Source: Symsagittifera roscoffensis (taxonomy: Eukaryota; Xenacoelomorpha; Acoela; Convolutidae). From it: a stretch of DNA of 64,000 nucleotides. A program made the translations under genes and the position numbers. Shown here one piece after another: positions 37,428 through 47,368 of the stretch. The stretch is from contig NC_087068.1 in NCBI RefSeq assembly GCF_963678635.1, forward strand, positions 37,953,436 through 38,017,435. Reading direction: 5' to 3'. How positions within the stretch are numbered: the first letter of the stretch is position 1; each line of letters opens with the position of its first letter. The notes under the pieces were generated by a model. That model saw only the letters and a list, made by a program, of their open reading frames with translations, had not been told where the DNA came from and searched no databases.

Positions 37428-40397
37428 TTAATGCCTTGTTGTTAAAAGTATTAACTTCAACCATCCCTCCTCTACAACAGCACTAAATGAAAAGTCTACG
37501 AATTGCATCTTACGCAGTGATCTGCATCCCCGTATACAAAGTATAGCGCTCCTGAGCAGCGCGAAGCTTATGTTAGTTCTTTCATAGTTAATTGTTTCTG
37601 AATAGCTTTCATGCACTTTTCACTTAGTTTTTCAGCTATGCGCTGCATTGTGCAGCCATTAGTGCAGCCAAAAATGAGCGAGCGGAAGCTGCTCTGTTCA
37701 ACTTCACTTTTTTTCTATTTTAAGTTTTTTAGTGACTCGTGGTACTTATACACGTCTTTCAGTAGTCTTCGTGAAGTTTTTGCGTGCGGGTTGAAGACTT
37801 TGACATCAAAGAAAGTTCGGATAATTTTTGAGGCCCATAATCCGTTTGCATTTACATCTAGTCGGGCGTCTTCATCAGTTGTGGTTGAATTGTTGACAAA
37901 GCTCTTACCTTACAACGACTGAAGTTTTGGCTTGGTTTCAATATCAAAGCAAACCTCGCTCATGAGGTTGGCAAATGTATCTCTGATTTCGTTATGCCTC
38001 ATGTGGGTCTATCCACACTTTGCACAGTGAATGGCGTGGGTAAGGTCAAAAAATTGACCACATGCAAATGTGAGTGGAATGTTGGTTGGTTACCATCCAT
38101 ATCTGAAATAAATTCAATCTCGGAATTCGGATTTATTCAGGTTAAATTTTTATCTGCTAAGTGGCAGTGCATTTAACCAGTTCGGAGGCCATCTCAAGTG
38201 CGTATTTTTCCTTGTCACTCTAGTTGTTCAATATGTTAGTTTTCTTTTTGTTTGTTTTTTCGGTTTTAAGTGTTTTAATTTTTGTACAGACTTTTTCTTC
38301 ATCAGATATAGCTGTTAATGGTTCGTATATGTCTAGGACTGACGATGTTTTAATTGATCATTCTAGAAAATTCTCATAAACAGAGGATAGCTTGATAATT
38401 AGACCACCCATTTTCAGTGGCAAAGAAGCGATTTCTCTAAGTTGATCGCTGATATTATCTTTACCAATTAAATTTGGAAAGAGGTTTTCCTGCAGCATCT
38501 TCTCACAGGCCTGCTTGTTTTCTGTGGTATTGATGGTTGTTCTAGCGTAAAACGATGATTTTTTTATACCCCTTTAGTGTAGCAAGAGTACACGTTTTGT
38601 GGCGATGTTTGCTCGATCTTGCCTTCTTCTAACTGAGTTGTTAAGAAAGTTTTACATTCAGTCTCGGATCCTTTGACAGAACCAAGTACTCTGGCCCTTT
38701 TCTTGATTTCAATTTCGGTACTTTTGAATACTTTTATCGCCTCATTGTATTTTTCATCTTTTACAATGAGCTGGCATTTCGATGCCTTTACATGATATCC
38801 AGAATATTTTCCATGTTTGATAATGTTGTCAAGAACTCTTCGCAGGCTTTTCAAATTTCCGACTGCGTTCCCATCGTCTGCATACCGTTTTTGTGTTAGG
38901 CTGTTATCGTTGACTAATTTTATTAAAATTTAAGAAGCTAGCTCTTACCTTGCCATAGCTAATGTGTCTCCTTGTGCAATTCCTTCTCTAGATAGGATAA
39001 AATTTTCATTTACGAAGAGTTTGGGCGGATTATAGTATGAGTTCTGTATAGCGGGTAGTAGAGAAGGGCATATATTTGCAAGGTTTTCTAAAGCCAGGTT
39101 CCGATTTAGGTAGTTAAATGCATTTTCCACGTCTATCAGTAAAATTGCATCGGACTCTGATTTCTCGTACTGCTTCCTAAGCGTATTAGTTGCATATTCG
39201 ATGCCACATTTTTGGCCAAAGCATAGTTGGTAATTCGATCCGAGTACCATAAGTTCGCTTTTTAAGCCTTGTGTGATCGTTTTACCTATTATTTTGCGGA
39301 TGACTTCGCCTATGACAATTGGCCTAACGGTTTTTATCAAGTGGAAATAGTCGACAGGCATTATATGGTTCAACAAGCTCATGACTTCTGTCGATATTTT
39401 CTGAGCGATTTTGGCTAGTGTCTTTGTTAATTCAACTGACTGTTGACCAAAGTGCGTTAGCATGGGTCTCGACTCATTTGTGTCCAGACCTGAGGGTCCA
39501 TGAGAACCATGTTTTGTCATGGCAGCCATCCTATTTTTCTGGGCGTTTGTTTGGTCGAATGTGGATGAGTGAAAAAGGATTGTATCTTTGGAGCATGATG
39601 TTATTTAGTTGCTGTTTACTGGCTCAGCGGGAGGGTGTTTCTCAATGAGGATTTGCTCAACCGTTTGACCTTTGACGGTTTTCTCGAGTGAGAGAACTCC
39701 CTTGGAGGTATCAGTTAATTTAGCATTAGCACTCGATATTTTCCGGTACTCATTAATTTATTAAATTGCTATGCTTCAGTTTTTATTTTCTGTTTCCTAC
39801 TCTTAGCCAAGCGCATTTGCAGCGTTTTTCCCTCTTTAAATATTTTCCGCCATTGCTTAAGCCTTCTTGCTACAGTTTTGGAGTACGAACCATTACTCTC
39901 CGATTTGGTTTGCATAGCATGAGGTGAGAGAATGTCATTGTTGCGTGCATTAAGTTTGTGTTTTCTTGCGCTTCAATTAACGAGTTGAGGGTTCTATCTA
40001 AAGTTCTTTAAACTGAAACCCAATTCTGTTTTTGCGAGGATCATGAAGACTGGAAGAAAGACTGGTTTACAGTGCACTACTTGGCGGTAGATTGTTTTTA
40101 ATTTATCTTTTAGTTCGGGTGTCGGATTTGACCAGGGATCAGGTGTGGCTTCTACAGTTTCGTTGCTGTTTGCAATGGCAGGATTTTCATCGTTAGTCAA
40201 AGGAGCTTGTTGAGGTAGAGTTGGAGGGGCTTGAATGTCAGTTGTAGTGTTTGCTGTAATCAGCGAATGCAGCTGAAGATTTCGTCGTGGTCGCTGGCTC
40301 GGTTAAGGCGCTGCATTTTGAATGCATGTAGGCTGCGCAAAATTCCACGGCTGCGTAGATGGTTGTTACATATGATACAATCTGTTTGATCGGGCAT
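37428..40397 (-). pseudogene. Non-LTR-type element ORF2: C2H2 finger, RT, nuclease-like C-terminus
   Basis: Read on the - strand from an ATG at 40397. Near the start DCIICNNHLRSRGILRSLH is a C2H2-like zinc finger; a stop follows at 40262-40260. The RT part (39,529-38,564) has KTVRPIVIGEVIRKIIGK, then LLIDVENAFNYLNR with the palm Asp (about 39,140), EGIAQGDTLAMA, and RYADDGNAVG (about 38,870-38,890), keeping the YADD box. GYHVKASKCQLIVK and QNVYSCYTKG follow as the thumb. Further down, out of frame, are a CACGQFFDLTHAIHC Cys/His cluster (about 38,010-38,070), DARLDV and FFDVKV (37,790-37,875). The last two are reminiscent of a PD-(D/E)XK nuclease core, but this is inference. Multiple frameshifts and stops make it dead. 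I recall similar RT proteins from cnidarian and other invertebrate genomes but cannot assign a clade. Confidence 0.65.
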
Positions 40398-40427
40398 TAT
40401 TTGAGGAGGAGTGTTATCGTCAGATTA

Positions 40428-41433
40428 TCAAGAGAATTTATACATAATCGAAGCAAGAAAACTTGTAAAGAATTCATTATCAAAGTACGAGAAGTGGATG
40501 CCATCTCGGTAGAACTTTTGAGGTGTTAGATTTAAGTTGTATCAGGGAGTTCAATTCCGGTTCCAATTCTGGGGGATCAATTCCAATTCCTTGTAATTCA
40601 ATTCCAATTCCAATTCCTGGAGAGACTAAAATTCAATTTCAATTCCAATTCCAATTCCAATTCCTGGCTATTTTCCGTTGCCACAATGTTTATTCTAAAT
40701 TAGAATTTCTAATATTTATTTCTAATATTGTTTTATTACCTCTATTAAGCGTAAATAATGGTGTATACTTTTATGTTGAAAGGAAGAATTTTTGTATTTA
40801 AGCATTTTTACGTTTATCAAGATTTAGACCGAGTCATTTTTCAAAATATCAGTTTTATTTGCCAATTTTTGATGTCAATTCCATGTCAATTCAAGCCAAA
40901 AATTGTACTCCAAATCCCATTCCCAAAACTGGAATTGACAACAATTCCAATTCCCAATTCCTGTGACCCTGTCAATTCTCAATTCCAACAAAAGTCAAGT
41001 ACTTGAACTCCCTGAGTTATATGCGAAACAATGAGTGTGTGTGGAGGAACAAATTTATTAATTAAGTTAAACAGCACATGGTTATGAATGTTGTGTTTGC
41101 GTTAACATCATTTTTATTGGAGCTTTGGGTTGTTTTGGGGAGAATTAGGATTTTAGGCTGGAACTTGTTTGTAATTAGATTGATTAAGTTTTTCCACTTT
41201 TGCTCAAGTTGTCGCGGATGCAGCCCATTATCATGCCCGGCAATGAGGGTAACTGTATTAAAGCGCTTTGGTCTGTATTGTAATACTGTTTCACTCAGAT
41301 ATTGGAGTGTGACGCCGCGGTAGAAGTGAATTGTGGATTTTACTAGAGCTGGTTTGATTAATTTTGTCCTTGATGTGCCAATTACAAGCTTCTGTGGGAA
41401 GTCAGGGATGCGCCTTGTGTGGAATCGGCGCAT
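40428..41433 (-). pseudogene. ORF1 of the same non-LTR element, SGNH-like, split by a MITE
   Basis: The - strand frame starts at 41433 and includes KLVIGTSRTKLIKPAL, an IGTS motif in the position of the SGNH-hydrolase GDS block. It also has VTLIAGHDNGLHPRQL, resembling the block III GxND region. The 40543-41014 MITE interrupts it. Beyond the MITE the reading resumes with FYRDGIHFSYFDNEF, matching the C-terminal DxxHF block of SGNH proteins, and stops at 40430-40428. The ORF2 start follows 31 bp later. SGNH/esterase-like ORF1 proteins are known from some LINE and Penelope-like elements; the call rests on motif spacing only. Confidence 0.5.
40543..41014. mobile_element. hAT-type MITE rich in (CCAATT)n
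   Basis: A 472-bp insertion bounded by the inverted termini cagggagttcaa (40543) and ttgaactccctg (ending 41014). Flanking 8-bp sequences agttgtat and agttatat differ at one base and look like a target-site duplication; 8 bp is the hAT length. The interior is largely degenerate caattc/ccaatt hexamers with an AT-rich centre. It has no coding capacity, so it would depend on a transposase supplied elsewhere. It sits inside the ORF1 relic and is thus younger than that element. Confidence 0.8.
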
Positions 41434-42000
41434 CCACTTGAAACTAAGACCGCAGAGGCAACGGAGAAGTTCTTACGCAGAAAGTTGGGGGGATAGTTGG
41501 GCAATGATTCAAAGAGTTTAATTTAAATCTGAGAGCTAGAAAAAAAGGGAAAAAGTGATAGGTAGGAGCGGTACAACCCGTGGTGTTTTTGAAGGGTAGT
41601 TCCAACTGCTCACTCCTTCGTCTAGATGCGCCAGGGAGGCTTCACTCGCCTACGGCTGGGAGGGCGAGATTTGGAAAGATAATCAGAAGAGGTAAGTTAA
41701 CGCGCATATGACATGAAAACACACATGCGGTAAATTTGAATGAAGCTTTTTATTAAGTTTATCGCAACAATTACGCTAAAGAACAAATGTGCGAAAACAT
41801 TCGTAAATTATATTTTTAATTCTCTTCTTCTGTATTATATCGGCTTAGTGAGCTGTTTTTTGCTCTAAATCGTGTTTTGAGGATGAGAGAGTATTCCCAA
41901 AGCGCCGAATCTTTTTAACGCCGAAAATTATAAAGCTATTCATAACGCAAAATGATTCTTTTAAATACACTGAGAAATACAATACAAAAAAGGATTGTTT
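41434..42000. other. Probable 5' region of the non-LTR element, then unassigned DNA
   Basis: Bases 41,540-41,690 are unusually GC-rich for this window (ggagcggtacaacc, cgccagggaggcttcactcg) and lie just upstream of the - strand ORF1. They may be that element's 5' untranslated promoter region. From 41,700 to 42,000 nothing was recognised apart from tgagaaatacaa at 41971-41982, which recurs at the right end of the next LINE's tail. Confidence 0.35.
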
Positions 42001-42047
42001 TACATACATTGTATGTATTACCATACATGTAATACATACATGTATTA
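42001..42047. repeat. Palindromic acatacatgt microsatellite
   Basis: Short alternating motif (tacatacattgtatgtatta, ccatacatgtaatacataca) able to fold on itself. It abuts the 5' truncation point of the downstream LINE. Confidence 0.6.
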
Positions 42048-43005
42048 CCACAAGGCTCCATCCTCGGACCGCTCTTCTTCTTGGTTTTCATAAAGGATCT
42101 TCCATCATGTGTCATGTCCAAATCGTTTGGTTATGCTGATGACTACAAAATTGTAGGCGACAACCCTTTAACACTGAATATAGACGTTAAAAAACTGTGG
42201 CGGTGGTGTGACGAAAATTTCATGTCAATGAACTTAGGAAAAAGTAAAGTGCTCTGCATTAAAGGTACAGCTCCTATTGCACTGCCAAACCATGAATTTG
42301 AAACAACTGAATGTATGAAAGATCTGGGAATTCTCATAAATGACACACTCTCGTGGACTCTGCATGCCAAGAAAAGGACCGAAAAAGCCTTGAACGCTCT
42401 CTTCATCCTAAAACGGAATCTTTCAAAAGCGACGTTTTGGACCAGAAAGAACGCATATATCTGTTATGTTGTGCCAATTTTACACTACGGTTCAGCCCTT
42501 TGGAAACATCAAAAGGCGACTTAGGTACTCTTGAAAGTATCCAGCGAAAAGCAGTATCATGGATCTTCATCACAAACAACATATCGTATAAGGATAAGCT
42601 CGTGAAACTCAATATCCTTCCAATCTCCTTATATCAAGAACTTCATGTTATTCTCTTGTTTGCCAAAATACTAACCGAAAAGTTGACATAGACTGGCGTA
42701 GTCAAGTAACCATCACAGACATCAGTACTCAAAGAACACAAGCAACACGAAATTTTGCCTGCAAACAAATACGTCTGAAGAAGTGTGAATCCGATCACTG
42801 GTTTCGAGCTTGCCGTCTGGCCCACCTTTTTAACGATTACTTCAAATTTGACATAATCTTTGATCCAGGATGCAAAATTAAACTGCTGGAAGTTTTTACG
42901 AAGTTCTTCAAAACCCGCTACAACGAATCAGATTCATGCACTTGGCGGATATTATGTGGCTGCAACAACTGTAGAGATTTGAAGAAACTAAATTTTAACA
43001 ACTGA
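42048..43005 (+). pseudogene. 5'-truncated LINE ORF2 (RT C-terminal half)
   Basis: Starts inside the RT with PQGSILGPLFFLVFIKDLP (the PQGSxLGPLLFxxYINDLP motif of non-LTR RTs). It keeps SFGYADDYKIVG with the catalytic ADD, then LNIDVKKLWRWCDENFMSMN and KSKVLCIKG. The frame shifts near 42,515 into LESIQRKAVSWIF and again near 42,688 into DWRSQVTITD, ending in a terminal domain with CGCNNC and a stop at 43003-43005. Two frameshifts make it inactive. The type (jockey/CR1-like) is inferred from motif style only. Its 3' tail follows at once. Confidence 0.82.
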
Positions 43006-43111
43006 AACACGAACGTTGAACCTCCCAATCACTGGGTTTTATGCGAACCCTTGGATTAGTCATAAATCCTTTGTTATTATTATGATTATTATTATTATTA
43101 TTATTATTAAT
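43006..43111 (+). repeat. LINE 3' UTR and (TTA)n tail, copy 1
   Basis: The 3' UTR aacacgaacgttgaacctc... ends in a (TTA)n microsatellite (43,070-43,111) that serves as the LINE tail. The tail is interrupted by the Penelope-like element and resumes at 47369-47394. The same UTR and tail occur uninterrupted at 48271-48400. Confidence 0.8.
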
Positions 43112-43245
43112 ATTTTTACAATAAACTACTCTAAATGACGATAAAACATCAATTTACAAATGTTATTTACAATAAATCACATACAATTTGGTTCTAAACC
43201 ATCATGATAAAAAATTAGCCAATCACAGTTGACCTCTAAATTACT
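43112..43245 (-). repeat. Inverted partial copy of the terminal repeat
   Basis: 134 bp that are the reverse complement of 43387-43520 within the left terminal repeat; gagtagtttattgtaaaaat at 43501-43520 matches the start at 43112. The arms are separated by about 141 bp, so the 5' end of the element RNA can form a long stem-loop. Penelope-like elements often carry such an inverted extension at the 5' side. Confidence 0.9.
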
Positions 43246-43581
43246 GAAAATTTAGTCCCAAAATATTTTTGGTTTTTTATTCAAAACGTACATGTCTAAA
43301 TCGAAATTATGACTCAGAAACTTCCAGACAAATTAATTTTAAAATGTTTAATTAATTTTAGAGGTTAAAAGTATTTTAATCTTAATAGTAATTTAGAGGT
43401 CAACTGTGATTGGCTAATTTTTTATCATGATGGTTTAGAACCAAATTGTATGTGATTTATTGTAAATAACATTTGTAAATTGATGTTTTATCGTCATTTA
43501 GAGTAGTTTATTGTAAAAATCCTGACGATGCACATAGTTGCGAAAACGTTTGAAATTTACTTTTTAGCAAAAATTTCTTCA
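43243..43581 (+). repeat. Left direct terminal repeat (pseudo-LTR)
   Basis: 339 bp nearly identical to 47030-47368 (offset 3787), beginning actgaaaatttagtccc and ending agcaaaaatttcttca. It probably carries the element's promoter, by analogy with other Penelope-like elements; no TATA-like site is claimed. Confidence 0.9.
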
Positions 43582-43759
43582 ATTTTACTTGTAAATTCGT
43601 GATAAACCAAAAAGCGAAGAGCTTGAAATTCCAACTGTTTTCCCATTAAAGGGCCAGTATAAAAATTTTTAATGATTTTCATCAATGTAATGAGAATTTT
43701 TATAGTGTTTTTTTTTATCGATACGTAAAAAATGGCCGATTTTTATTTGAGTTACCGAA

Positions 43760-44398
43760 ATGTTTCATATTGTAGCAGCTAGCTCCCTGTTCCACAGCAT
43801 CAACACCCTTAACACAGGGGAAAAAAAGCAATACGAGAGCCTTGTTACAGCAATTCCTGGCCTATCCCTTAATAACAACTTGCTGAACAAAGGAAAGAAC
43901 CTCCGACGACTACTCGAAGACAGTCCACTGAAGGAGAAAAAAGTGGTTGTGTGGCACGACGTTGTGAACAACACCATTAGCAGCCACAGAACAAACAACT
44001 ATCGCCCAGCTGGTGTCGAGGAACTGACAAACTATTTGAAGACGAAGAAGCAGCAGATATTGGCGATCGTTTATTGCAGAAGGGAAGGAACGCCCGACTT
44101 GTTTAGTCAGCTTCTCGGCACAGGGGTGCTCATTATTCCAGCTACAAAACGACTACTCTCCAAGAGCAAGCAAAACAACCCGGAGCAGCTCAAGGAATAT
44201 TTGAAGCTGCACCAGAGTGCTGATTTGGAGCTGAAATCTCTGCGATTGGTAGTGGCACACAAAGAAAGGCTGTCAGAGCTGATTGGCAATATCAGGGGCA
44301 AACAACAGAGACCATCACAGACAAGGAGGAAGGCGAAAGCAAGACGTGAGCAGAAGCTGAGGGCAGAGGAAGTGTCTGCGCTTCAAAGACAGGGGTGA
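43760..44398 (+). CDS. Penelope-like element ORF1 (unknown function)
   Basis: An intact 212-residue frame with ATG at 43760, ending 47 bp before the ORF2 frame. It has a VVVWHDVVNNTISSHR block, ILAIVYCRREGTPDLFSQL, and a very basic tail (RPSQTRRKAKARREQKLR) that suits nucleic-acid binding or nuclear import. I recall the HDVVNN...YCRR-type protein from transposable elements of cnidarians and other invertebrates, but I cannot name a characterised domain. The spacing of H-D and the later blocks vaguely suggests a degenerate SGNH/GDSL fold; this is speculation. The codon frame is undisturbed, unlike ORF2. It could be translated separately or joined to ORF2 by splicing; no clear splice pair was identified. 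Confidence 0.6.
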   Translation: MFHIVAASSLFHSINTLNTGEKKQYESLVTAIPGLSLNNNLLNKGKNLRRLLEDSPLKEKKVVVWHDVVNNTISSHRTNNYRPAGVEELTNYLKTKKQQILAIVYCRREGTPDLFSQLLGTGVLIIPATKRLLSKSKQNNPEQLKEYLKLHQSADLELKSLRLVVAHKERLSELIGNIRGKQQRPSQTRRKAKARREQKLRAEEVSALQRQG

Positions 44399-44445
44399 GA
44401 AGAGTGTGATTTGTTTTGCTTTGTGCCTTGTGAGTTTCATTACTC

Positions 44446-46215
44446 GTGGCCTGCAAAACAATGACCACAGTACTTTTGCCTGCTGTTTGGCTCAGACAAA
44501 TTTTGAAAAGGAAACTAACTTGGAAAATTGTGTTAGACTATTTAAAATTCTTTAAAAAAGTTCAAGTATCTGTACATAGACTGAAGTTTCTGAGAAAATG
44601 TCTGAAAAACGATCTAATACCGGACTTTTTGAAGTTTAGGGTCCCCGAGAACGGGGTTTTTTCGGACCAAGCTGTGCATAATTTTCAATTGAAACTACTA
44701 AGGACTGAAACTTCTAGGGCAAATGAGGATAGGAAAAGGTACGAGGAGATGCTAAGGAAAGCAAGATCACTGGTGCAAAAAGAAATTGACAAACAGTGGT
44801 GGGCATCCATTTTCCGATTCGTGAGGCGGCAAGTTGAGGCAAGCTTAAAGACAACATCAGAAAACCATAGAAAAAAGTTAGAAAAACTGTCCGAGAGACA
44901 AGTTAAACCTCTTGGGGGGAGAAATGAGCGATCAGTTAGGGTACTTGATAATATTGAACTGCCTGAATGGGTATATGAAGTGCTATCAATGGGCCCCAAG
45001 CATCCAATTAGAGACAAATTTAACGAAACACATTTTTTGGCGGATATCGACAGTTTCCTCTCACAATTGAAAAATCAAAAAACATCTGGTGAAACGTTAT
45101 GTGAAATAGAAGCCGCGGCAAAGGCATATGCAAAAAACGTACGGCAAACCCCAAGAGACAAAGCCGTTGAAAAAACGAGGAAATATCTCAAAGATAATGG
45201 GTTGCTGGCTGTGCCTTTTGATAAGGGGGTTGGTTTTTGCATAATGAGGAAACAAACATATGAATCAAAGCTGGAATCCTTGTTGCAATCTGCTCAGTTT
45301 GTGAAAAAAGATGCAACCACTGATGAGGTGATACTGAAAATTGAGAAAGAACTTAACAAAGAGTTACTAGCCATGAACAAAAGAGACGAGATAAGTGATC
45401 AGTTATATTCTAAGATACGATCAACAGGGGGGCAACCCGCCCGTTTGTACGGTTTAGCTAAGGTACACAAGGATGAGACACCCCTACGACCTGTACTATC
45501 ACTTCCCGGCAGCTCGTATGAGAATCTTAACAAAATGCTTGCGAAGTTTTTTGACAACATCGATGGAGCAAATATAGAAACCAATACTAAAGAGGCTAGA
45601 GAAAAAATAGAAAACATTGCTCTAGATCCGGATGAAACCATAATATCTCTTGATGTGAAAAGTTTGTACACCAACGTTCCCCTGAAGGAGGCAATTGAAA
45701 TTGCTTTACAGAAGCTGTACAGCCAGGAGTCTCCTCCTGAAATTCAAAGAGCAACCATGAAAAGGCTTTTGAATATGGCGGTCAGCAAAGTATATTTCAA
45801 GTGTAATGATTCATGGTATGTACAAGTTGATGGTTTAGCAATGGGAGCGTCCCTCGCTGTAATTCTGGCAAACTTATGGCTGAAAGAATACGAATTTGCT
45901 CTACGACAACAAATACCGGTGGGAACGGGGGTACAGCAAATTAATGACAAAAACGGCTTGTGCCCATGTTGCAGCAGGAAAGTCACATATAGATCAAAGG
46001 GGGTTGAATGCGAGAGTTGCCGAAACTGGTATCATCTAAAATGCGGAAAAATATCCGATGACGTATACGCATCAATAACCGAGATAGTCTGGTACTGTGA
46101 AAGCTGCTGCCGAGCTAAGAACAAGGAGAAGGATACTCCCCAGGTGAAATTGTTCCTCAGGTATGTCTTCTCGATGCCGCCAATTCTCTTCATCCAAATT
46201 TGCAGTTCACTCTAG
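44446..46215 (+). pseudogene. Penelope-like ORF2, RT part with embedded PHD finger
   Basis: The open frame runs from 44446 (GTG; first ATG at 44461) to 46215. The N-terminal 180 or so residues are basic and helical. The RT follows: DNGLLAVPFDKGVGFCIM, then RLYGLAKVHKDETPLRPVLS, IISLDVKSLYTNVPLKEAI with the first catalytic Asp (about residue 401), and VDGLAMGASLAVILANLWL (about 462). Next is a Cys4-His-Cys3 zinc finger (residues about 505-555), then VKLFLRYV at the point where YVDD should stand. Here the frame runs out into FSMPPILF and a stop. The sequence resumes two bases out of phase as LLDAANSLHPNLQFTLEK, so a short deletion removed the catalytic DD and shifted the frame. Confidence 0.85.
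45950..46118 (+). other. PHD-type zinc finger inside the Penelope-like RT
   Basis: The spacing C-x2-C ... C-x2-C-x4-H-x2-C ... W-x-C-x2-C is visible: LCPCC, VECESC, NWYHLKC, VWYCESC. The aromatic Trp two residues before the seventh ligand and the WYH before the sixth are standard PHD features. The finger sits between RT motif B (AMGAS) and motif C (YxDD), replacing the usual short loop. All eight zinc ligands are intact although the RT itself is dead. Confidence 0.8.
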
Positions 46216-47042
46216 AGAAAACTAATTCGGAGGGGAATTTGCCGTTCCTGGATTTGAACATAAATATATCGCAGGATAGGCGTGTAACTTGCAGTTGGTA
46301 TCAAAAACCAACAGATACAGGGACTATACTGAACTATAGAAGCTGCGCCCCAACTCAGTATAAGCGTAGTGTTATCCAAGGCACTGTACACAGGGTTTTT
46401 AGGAGTACATCTAGCTGGGAGCAATTTGATAAGGCTATGGAAACTAATAGGGCGCAATGGCTGACAAATCAGTACCCTGAAAATTGGTCCGCAAAGGTGG
46501 CTTCAGACGCCTTGTGCAAGATCATCGAGGGTAAAGGCAAGCCCCTGGATAGTGACAGGGGTTTGTCAGTTCAATCACCAAAGGATGAAAAGCCCCCAAT
46601 GCTGATGGTGCAATATAGAGGTAACCAGAGCCAATATTTTGCTAACAGGTTACGAAAATTAACGAACGTTCAAGTGGTTTTCACCACAAGAAAACTACAA
46701 TCATGTTTACCATCACTGAAGTCAGCATTTTCTAATGACCTCAAGTCAAGAGTGGTTTATAAACTGTCATGTAGTGGATGCACTTCCACCTATGTCGGAC
46801 AAACTGTTCGACATTTGACCACTAGAATTGAGGAACATAGGAAAGCAGACTCACCGGTAGGCCTCCACCTTCAGCAATGCCAACTTGAGGGAAATAGCGC
46901 AGATCTTAGTTGGGAAATTATAGATAGGTCAAACAACCAAACAAAATTGCTAACACTAGAGGCAATACATATCAGGAAAGAGAAACCGGGCTTGAACACG
47001 CGCGATGAGTTTAGGAGCAGGGAGTTAACACTGAAAATTTAG
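46200..47042 (+). pseudogene. Penelope-like ORF2, C-terminal part with GIY-YIG endonuclease
   Basis: Continues ORF2 after the frameshift. It starts with HPNLQFTLEKTNSEGNLPFLDLNI (a standard Penelope RT segment; the visible LPFLD motif is diagnostic). CSWYQKPTDTGTILNYRSC and VIQGTVHRVF follow as the thumb and linker. The C-terminal GIY-YIG domain has VVYKLSCSGCTSTYVGQT (about residues 183-200), HLTTRIEEH, a CTS/STYVGQT catalytic region with Arg, and the later Glu in LLTLEAIHIRKEK (about 250). The stop at 47040-47042 lies within the right terminal repeat, so the last codons are shared with it. This module provides target-DNA nicking in active elements. Confidence 0.88.
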
Positions 47043-47368
47043 TCCCAAAATATTTTTGGTTTTTTATTCAAAACGTACATGTCTAAATCGAAATTATGAC
47101 TCAGAAACTTCCAGACAAATTAATTTTAAAATGTTTAATTAATTTTAGAGGTTAAAAGTATTTTAATCTTAATAGTAATTTAGAGGTCAACTGTGATTGG
47201 CTAATTTTTTATCATGATGGTTTAGAACCAAATTGTATGTGATTTATTGTAAATAACATTTGTAAATTGATGTTTTATCGTCATTTAGAGTAGTTTATTG
47301 TAAAAATCCTGACGATGCACATAGTTGCGAAAACGTTTGAAATTTACTTTTTAGCAAAAATTTCTTCA
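47030..47368 (+). repeat. Right direct terminal repeat (pseudo-LTR)
   Basis: 339 bp, matching 43243-43581. It includes the ORF2 stop codon in its first 13 bases. It is followed directly by the resumed (TTA)n tail of the host LINE. Confidence 0.9.

Larger units (their letters stand above)
43112..47368 (+). mobile_element. Penelope-like retroelement, near full length, inactive
   Basis: A 4,257-bp element inserted in the LINE (TTA)n tail. The order is: inverted partial repeat (43112-43245), left direct terminal repeat (43243-43581), 5' UTR, ORF1 (43760-44398), ORF2 with RT and GIY-YIG (44446-47042), right direct terminal repeat (47030-47368). The 8-bp ttattaat at 43104-43111 and 47369-47376 may be a target-site duplication, though the (TTA)n context weakens it. 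The duplicated locus at 48,271-48,410 shows the tail without the element and so acts as an empty site. Direct repeats plus an inverted 5' copy are a known Penelope-like hallmark. ORF2 has lost its YxDD. Confidence 0.9.
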
